NCBI RefSeq assembly: GCF_003628305.1
Contig: NZ_RBZM01000001.1
Span: 310,001-374,000, forward strand
DNA from: Cohnella endophytica
GTDB taxonomy: Bacteria > Bacillota > Bacilli > Paenibacillales > Paenibacillaceae
Direction: 5' to 3'
Length of the DNA: 64,000 nucleotides
Part shown: positions 59,106 through 64,000 of the stretch, piece by piece
Layout of the letters: each line of letters begins with the position of its first letter
Numbering within the stretch: position 1 is the first letter of the stretch
Notes under the pieces: model-generated
What the model saw: only the letters and a program-made list of their open reading frames with translations
What the model was told of the DNA's origin: nothing
Databases searched by the model: none
Made by a program: the position numbers and the translations under genes

Positions 59106-60956
59106 ATGCGTCTTAAATTAATTGCAAACCTGTTAGGAGTCGTCATGCTGGCGCTTGCCGCCGCACCGGTTGCGCAGGCGGACGGGGCTGCGCAAAACAT
59201 CTCCGTTTATATTAACGGCTCGGCTGTGACGATGCCGGCGAAGCCTTATATAGACAAGGGTGTGACGATGGTGCCGTTTAGGGCGATTTTTGACGCGCTG
59301 CGCTTAACCGTCGCCTGGGACAAGTCGACGCAGACCGTTGAAGGCTTGAATAGTTGGACCCGGATTAAGCTTTCTGTCGGAAGTGGATCTGCCAAGGTGA
59401 ACGGGATCGATATGGCTTTGCAGACGCCGGCCGAAATCAAAAATGGATCGATTTACGTGCCGCTACGGTTTGTCGGTGAAGCGACAGGCAACGTCGTCAA
59501 GTGGGACGCGGCAGCCCGGCGGATCGATATTCGAGCTGGAAACACTTTGAAAGGTCAGGTTTTCAATATTGACGGCAGCACGGTCGGAAGCGGCAAGCAT
59601 GTGCGTCTATTCAAGATGGACGGCGAAGAATTGGTTCGTGCCGGAGAAGTGCAGACCTCCAGGAACGGCGAATTTCACTTCGAAAACCTGGCGGCTGGCA
59701 CCGATTACTTCGTCCAAGGAAAATGGCCAGATGATGCGGATATCGGAACATGCTGGTTCCAGTTTCGCGCATATGGCAACTGTGCGCGGCTGACGACGGC
59801 TCCTGCTCATCAGGCTTCCTTTCAAATCCTGTCGCCGGACGGCATTCCGTTATTCAATCAGTTGAAGCCTCTATCCATTGCCGAAAACGGTAGTGTGATC
59901 GACCTCTTAGATCGTCCGGTGCTTGAGTATGTAGCCGATCAATTGCAGGACGGGCATACGTACACGGTCACAGTCAATAATCCTTTGGATTGGTCCGAAC
60001 GATACACTCCTCCCGAGCCGTACACCTTTACTTATCATGACGGAGATGTAATTAGGCATCAATTCATGATGTCGCAACTTAAATTGTCGCCTGTGCAAGT
60101 ATCGGGACAGCTGACGGACGAGACAGGCAATCCACTCGGCGGGTTCACCGTGAAAATCTCTCCGGATTCCGGAACATCGGTGGTTCCCGACGTCTATACG
60201 AAAACGGATGGAAGATTCGCAATTAGGGGGCTTATCCCCGGCCAATCGTACATGCTTGAAGTAAAAGCTCCACGGCGGGCTAGCCATGCTTCAGGGAAAA
60301 CTGTCTTCGAAAAACCAGCCATCGGCAACTTGATGTCTTTATCAAAGGTAATTACGTACGACGGGACATCGCTTGATTTGGGAAACCTCAAGATGAATCG
60401 CATCCAGATGATCGCCAGGATTGTAGACGGGGAAGGCAATCCGCTGAACGGATTTTCTTTGCTGCAAGACGCAAATGGCAGCAATGCCGGCCAAACCGAC
60501 CTTCTCTTTGACGGATATGTTGCCGCTGGCGGAATGATGGAAGGGAATACGTATACGTGGAAGGCTTTGAGCGTCAATTTCTATCCGATAAATGGCATTA
60601 ATTTCATGAGTACGATTAAATCCAGCCCGGCCTATTATACCTTCGTGTACGAGCCTGGGCTCGGCGAGCATACGTTTACAACCATTTTCGGTGATAAGTC
60701 GATAAGCGGAATCGTCAACTCGAAAGACGGGAGGACGGAAGTAGGAGCTAGCGTCACCGTTGAATTCACGAATGGGGATTCGGTTGTTCGCACGGTTACG
60801 GTGACTTCGGACGGCAACGGCCGTTATTACATCCCGATGCAAGCCAACAAGACGGGCCGGATTTACGCCGTTTCCGCAGATGGGATGCGCAAATCGTCTA
60901 AGATCGAATTCGATAGTTCGCTTGTCAATACGTTGCCCGGTCTTGTCCTTCAGTGA
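59106..60956 (+). CDS. Secreted stalk protein with copper amine oxidase-like domain and carboxypeptidase-regulatory repeats
   Basis: A 616-residue secreted protein. A signal peptide (about 1-25, ending AQA) is followed by a copper-amine-oxidase N-terminal-like domain (about 32-145; GVTMVPFRAIFDALRLTVAWDKSTQTV, IYVPLRFVGEATGNVVKWD), common in Paenibacillus surface proteins. Then come three or four carboxypeptidase regulatory-like beta-sandwich repeats (about 150-225, 330-420, 425-520, 540-616). No catalytic domain or sortase motif is present; it is probably structural or an adhesion scaffold. The ribosome site (AAAGGGG) is better placed for a six-codon ORF at 59096, so translation may be coupled. 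Confidence 0.85.
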   Translation: MRLKLIANLLGVVMLALAAAPVAQADGAAQNISVYINGSAVTMPAKPYIDKGVTMVPFRAIFDALRLTVAWDKSTQTVEGLNSWTRIKLSVGSGSAKVNGIDMALQTPAEIKNGSIYVPLRFVGEATGNVVKWDAAARRIDIRAGNTLKGQVFNIDGSTVGSGKHVRLFKMDGEELVRAGEVQTSRNGEFHFENLAAGTDYFVQGKWPDDADIGTCWFQFRAYGNCARLTTAPAHQASFQILSPDGIPLFNQLKPLSIAENGSVIDLLDRPVLEYVADQLQDGHTYTVTVNNPLDWSERYTPPEPYTFTYHDGDVIRHQFMMSQLKLSPVQVSGQLTDETGNPLGGFTVKISPDSGTSVVPDVYTKTDGRFAIRGLIPGQSYMLEVKAPRRASHASGKTVFEKPAIGNLMSLSKVITYDGTSLDLGNLKMNRIQMIARIVDGEGNPLNGFSLLQDANGSNAGQTDLLFDGYVAAGGMMEGNTYTWKALSVNFYPINGINFMSTIKSSPAYYTFVYEPGLGEHTFTTIFGDKSISGIVNSKDGRTEVGASVTVEFTNGDSVVRTVTVTSDGNGRYYIPMQANKTGRIYAVSADGMRKSSKIEFDSSLVNTLPGLVLQ

Positions 60957-60998
60957 TCAAAAGTTTGATGGAGCGATCCTAAGTCGCATTTACTATTA

Positions 60999-61034
60999 GC
61001 GAGCCTTCTTCTAAATAGGAGGCTCGCTTTCTGT
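60999..61034 (+). terminator. Rho-independent terminator
   Basis: GCGAGCCTTCT, seven- to eight-base loop, AGGAGGCTCGC followed by TTTCTG. Confidence 0.85.
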
Positions 61035-61182
61035 TATAGATCAACGGATCAGTCAGGGTATTTTCGATACGCCACATATGGATCAGGTGAAAGAATCTAC
61101 TATATAAGCTAACTAAGGGCCCAACTTGCAAGCATTTTAATTTTCTAACGCATAAGGTGTAAGCAGGAAAGGAGTGGGTGGA

Positions 61183-62100
61183 TTGACGACAATCACAATC
61201 GCTGCAGTCGGGGATTTGTTGATGAAAAAGCGGATGATCGTCTCGGCCACGCGGGAAGGCCGGTTCGACCCTATTTTTTCCAAAGTGAAACCCTATTTGC
61301 GGAAATCCGATTTAACGATAGGCAATCTGGAGACGACCTTCTCCGGCAACAATTTTCGCGAAGAGTCCGGCAAATTGTTGTTCAGTTCCCCGGACAAATT
61401 TGCTGCTACGCTCCGGAACTTGGGCTTCGATGTATTAGGCACGGCCAATAACCATTGTATGGACGGGAAACTATCCGGTTTGAAGCGGACATTAAACGTC
61501 CTCGATCGACACGGTCTGCGACATACGGGCACGTATCGCTCCGCCCGGGAAGCCCGCCGGAAACTGATTGTTGACGTAAAGGGAATAAAAATCGGAATAT
61601 TGGCTTATACGAAAGGAACGAACGGGATCCCCGTGCCGGAGCCGCGGTTAGTCAACCGGATAAACCGGGAAAAAATAATCGCGGACGTACTTAGCTTGAA
61701 GAGCAGAACAGATTTTATCATCGCCTGCCTGCATTTCGGGAAAGAATTTCGTACTTATCCCGACCGTAACCAAATTCGGCTCATTCGGCTGTTGTTTAAT
61801 AATGGCGTGAATGTAGTGTTGGGAGCGCATCCCCACGTGTTGCATCCGATAAAAATGTATAAGTCGAAGGACAAAGATGGATTCATTAGAAATCGAGTAA
61901 TGGCGTCTTCTCTAGGAAATTTCGTATCCACCGAACTTCCACGGCATACCGCTAGACTGCGAGGAACAATCTTGAGGTTAACCCTAACAAAGAATGCAAA
62001 AGGGATAACGGATGTGTTGAAAATGTCATGTGTGCCAACCCGTATTCTGCAAAATATTGGGAAGAAAAACGTTTATCGGGTTGTGCCGAATCATCAATGA
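61183..62100 (+). CDS. CapA family protein (poly-gamma-glutamate/metallophosphatase type)
   Basis: A 305-residue PGA_cap family protein with a calcineurin-like metallophosphatase fold. Metal-ligand motifs are AAVGDLLM, IGNLETT, GTANNHCMDG, IACLHFGKEF and GAHPHVLHPI, followed by SLGNFV. The usual CapA membrane anchor is absent, so it may be cytoplasmic or non-capsular. TTG 61183 is taken as start because AAAGGAG lies 8 nt upstream; GTG 61174 overlaps that ribosome site. Not part of a capB-capC cluster, so PGA synthesis is not implied. Confidence 0.88.
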   Translation: MTTITIAAVGDLLMKKRMIVSATREGRFDPIFSKVKPYLRKSDLTIGNLETTFSGNNFREESGKLLFSSPDKFAATLRNLGFDVLGTANNHCMDGKLSGLKRTLNVLDRHGLRHTGTYRSAREARRKLIVDVKGIKIGILAYTKGTNGIPVPEPRLVNRINREKIIADVLSLKSRTDFIIACLHFGKEFRTYPDRNQIRLIRLLFNNGVNVVLGAHPHVLHPIKMYKSKDKDGFIRNRVMASSLGNFVSTELPRHTARLRGTILRLTLTKNAKGITDVLKMSCVPTRILQNIGKKNVYRVVPNHQ

Positions 62101-62133
62101 ATATCGACGATTTAATGCCGCCAAATCGAATGA

Positions 62134-63585
62134 CTAAACAGAAGGTTTGCTGATTTCCTTGACCAGATCAGCCAATTTGGATAATCCCCGCTCCAGTTCA
62201 TTCGGCTTGGCGTAGGCGTAAGAAATGCGCAAGAAGTTTCCCGCACTCCTATCATAGATGGATCCCGGATTTAACAATATCCCTGCTTTCAATGCGTGAT
62301 CAAACAGCATCTGCATCGGTACATCGACCGTGAATCGTATCCAAATGTAAAATCCACCTGAAGGTACCGACCACGTTGCAATCCCCAAGAAATGAGTTTC
62401 CAACAATTGAAGCGTCAGATCTCGTCTTCTCTTCAAATGATCTCTAATATGGGCCGCATGTTCTTGGTATAAGCCACTTCCTATCCATTCAGCAGCGGCC
62501 CACTGGGAGATCGAGCTTGAACCGTAATCAAACTGCATTTTGATATCAGCTAACCGATCGATAACGGCTTCCGGTGCGACAACCCAACCAATTCTTAGTC
62601 CCGGGCTTAAAGATTTGGACAAGCTTCCCAAGTATAGAACCAATGCATTCGGATCCCTTGCCTTGAGAGGCAAAGGAGGAGGTTCATCGAACCAAAGCTC
62701 CCTGTATACATCATCTTCAATAATCGGGAGTCCCTCGTCCGCACATACCTTCATCAGTTCTTGACGTCTAGACTCGGACATCATGCAACCTGTTGGATTG
62801 TGGAAAGAAGGGATGGTATACAGCAGCGAAGCGTTATAGCCCTTCATGTAACGACTTATCTGATTGGTTTGGATGCCCTCTGCGTCCAGTGGTAGACCGA
62901 TCAATTTAATCGCGTTTGATTGAAAGACGTGAACGGAATAGAGGTAAGAAGGCTTCTCCAAAAGAATGGATGAACCCCTTTGAAGCAATCCCATAGAGAT
63001 GAGTTGTAAACCTTGGAGCGCGCCGGATACGATCAGTATATTGGAAGGGGAAGACTGGATTCCGAGTCCGCGTAAGTATTCCACGACTTGTTCCCGCAAA
63101 TACCGGTTCCCCTTTGGTTCTTCATAGCCCAATGTAAATGAATTCGCAGAAAATTTATCAAATATTTTCTTCATCTGAGCGGAGGGAAGCAAGTCTGGAG
63201 AAAGCTCGCCAGTCCCAAGCCGGATAATTCCTTCTTGAAATTCTGCGCGGTTAATGTGCTGGATGGCAGGCTGATTCGGATAATGATTGCCTGATTGCAC
63301 ATAAGAACTCCAGTCCGGAGGAGGAGATGCCGCGAGTAAATTCCATGTGTTATTGACGACTTTAGTTCCGCCTTTGGTGTTACCCTCAAGTAACCCCTCC
63401 GCCATTAAATCGCTCAGCGCGCTTACAACCGTACTTCGATTCACGTTAAAATGCTCGGCCAGCGCACGCTGCGAAGGGATTTTGGTCCCCACAACCCACT
63501 CGCCAAGCGCTATTTTATTTTTAATAACCTCTTTAATCTGAATATACAAAGGAGTTTCGGATGAGAAGTCCGGTTTCCAGTCCAT
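62134..63585 (-). CDS. MocR-family regulator (GntR winged helix fused to aminotransferase domain)
   Basis: A 483-residue regulator. The GntR DNA-binding domain (about 1-75) includes SETPLYIQIKEVIKNKIALGEWVVGTKIPSQRALAEHFNVNRSTV; the rest is a fold-type I PLP aminotransferase domain with the PLP-lysine in YLGSLSKSLSPGLRIGWVV. MocR proteins sense PLP-linked amino acids and activate or repress a divergent gene; here that gene is a LysE-type exporter. AAGGAGAGG is 8 nt before the ATG. Confidence 0.92.
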   Translation of the reverse strand: MDWKPDFSSETPLYIQIKEVIKNKIALGEWVVGTKIPSQRALAEHFNVNRSTVVSALSDLMAEGLLEGNTKGGTKVVNNTWNLLAASPPPDWSSYVQSGNHYPNQPAIQHINRAEFQEGIIRLGTGELSPDLLPSAQMKKIFDKFSANSFTLGYEEPKGNRYLREQVVEYLRGLGIQSSPSNILIVSGALQGLQLISMGLLQRGSSILLEKPSYLYSVHVFQSNAIKLIGLPLDAEGIQTNQISRYMKGYNASLLYTIPSFHNPTGCMMSESRRQELMKVCADEGLPIIEDDVYRELWFDEPPPLPLKARDPNALVLYLGSLSKSLSPGLRIGWVVAPEAVIDRLADIKMQFDYGSSSISQWAAAEWIGSGLYQEHAAHIRDHLKRRRDLTLQLLETHFLGIATWSVPSGGFYIWIRFTVDVPMQMLFDHALKAGILLNPGSIYDRSAGNFLRISYAYAKPNELERGLSKLADLVKEISKPSV

Positions 63586-63638
63586 ATGAAAATCCTCTCC
63601 TTAATGCCTGCAGTATAACATTTGGTTGGTACCCAAGT

Positions 63639-63652
63639 CATCCATTTGGATG
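63639..63652. promoter_or_regulatory. Palindromic operator in the MocR-LysE intergenic region
   Basis: CATCCA-TT-TGGATG, a perfect palindrome in the 131-bp divergent region. A related half-site (TTGGTTGG) lies at 63622-63629. Probable MocR target. Confidence 0.6.
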
Positions 63653-63716
63653 GAGACGAATCGCAGGATCGACCTATACTAGAGAGTATTCGTTACGAGG
63701 ATAGGAGAATATGATC

Positions 63717-64000
63717 ATGCTGGAAATAGTATTACACGGACTACTTTTGGGTTTCGGGCTTATTCTGCCTTTAGGGGTACAAAATTTGTTCGTATTTAAT
63801 CAAGGTGCAAATCAACCTTCTTTTATTAGAGCACTGCCTGCAATCCTCACGGCATCCATTTGCGATACGATACTTATCTTCACGGCGGTTATAGGCGTGT
63901 CCTTCGTCGTCTTATCTTTCTCTTGGCTGCAGACAGCCCTCTATGGGTTCGGATTTCTCTTTTTGATGTATATGGGGTGGGTAATCTGGAAGAGTGAACC
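63717..64000 (+). CDS. LysE/ArgO-family amino acid exporter, N-terminal part (window edge)
   Basis: The frame is open to the window end, giving about 94 residues. MLEIVLHGLLLGFGLILPLGVQNLFVFNQGA is the LysE/ArgO family N terminus, where a glycine-rich first helix and the P-x-G-x-Q-N motif are conserved; two more helices follow (TASICDTILIFTAVIGVSFVVL). The family exports basic or other amino acids. AGGAG lies 9 nt before ATG 63717; an ATG two codons earlier is too close. Divergent from the MocR regulator. Confidence 0.88.
   Translation, partial: MLEIVLHGLLLGFGLILPLGVQNLFVFNQGANQPSFIRALPAILTASICDTILIFTAVIGVSFVVLSFSWLQTALYGFGFLFLMYMGWVIWKSE

Overview
The window reads as a chromosomal segment of an aerobic, endospore-forming Firmicute, most likely Paenibacillaceae (Paenibacillus or Cohnella type). 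The evidence is spore genes on both strands (tlp, a gerK-type germinant receptor operon, cwlJ, a yjcZ-type micro-gene), strong AGGAGG ribosome binding sites, sigma-A promoters, a perfect CcpA cre site, Bacillus-type Zur and Fur boxes, and a GH11 xylanase with a CBM36-like domain. I see no rRNA, tRNA, phage, insertion sequence or CRISPR array. The window opens inside an ABC-F ATPase gene and closes inside a LysE-family exporter gene.

Layout. 0-9.2 kb: end of an ABC-F gene, tlp, an amino-acid ABC importer (binding protein fused to permease, plus ATPase) upstream of mprF, then a three-gene gerK-type operon. 9.2-14.3 kb: malate:quinone oxidoreductase behind a strongly folded leader RNA, two small conserved genes, a coiled-coil M23 peptidase, and an aldo/keto reductase behind a MerR-type promoter. 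14.3-22.2 kb: a zinc-starvation island with znuCBA, the COG0523 GTPase zagA, a zinc-independent L33 gene too short for ordinary ORF calling, an orphan AAA+ ATPase, zur, and a permease/TIGR03943 pair. Zur-like palindromes lie at three promoters. 22.2-27.6 kb: a DUF6044 membrane protein, a pentapeptide-repeat glycine-rich protein, and a GH11 xylanase and CE4 esterase sharing a nearly identical CBM36-like domain. 27.7-36 kb: a three-subunit molybdenum hydroxylase, a FUSC-type transporter, and a sugar ABC importer without its own ATPase. 36-46.3 kb: mixed single genes (COG4705 membrane protein, 2-oxo acid decarboxylase, ArsR/SRPBCC pair, UvrA-like protein, DoxX, YbaK, YdjM-like, DinB, PaiB-like, msrA). 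46.3-50.4 kb: divergent metal resistance (CadA-like P-ATPase; ArsR and a flavoprotein between twin operators). 50.4-53.3 kb: two tiny spore-type genes, then a Fur-controlled FTR1 iron permease with a partner lipoprotein. 53.4-64 kb: GntR/DUF1648 pair, serine hydrolase, cwlJ, nitronate monooxygenase, a surface stalk protein, CapA-like protein, and a divergent MocR/LysE pair.

Themes. Metal homeostasis dominates: zinc import, sparing and chaperoning under Zur, efflux under ArsR, and iron uptake under Fur. The xylanase and esterase form a secreted xylan-degrading pair under carbon catabolite control. The least explained parts are the AAA+ ATPase inside the zinc island, the leader RNA of mqo, an FTR1-like helical module recurring in three loci, and the aromatic-rich and glycine-rich low-complexity proteins.
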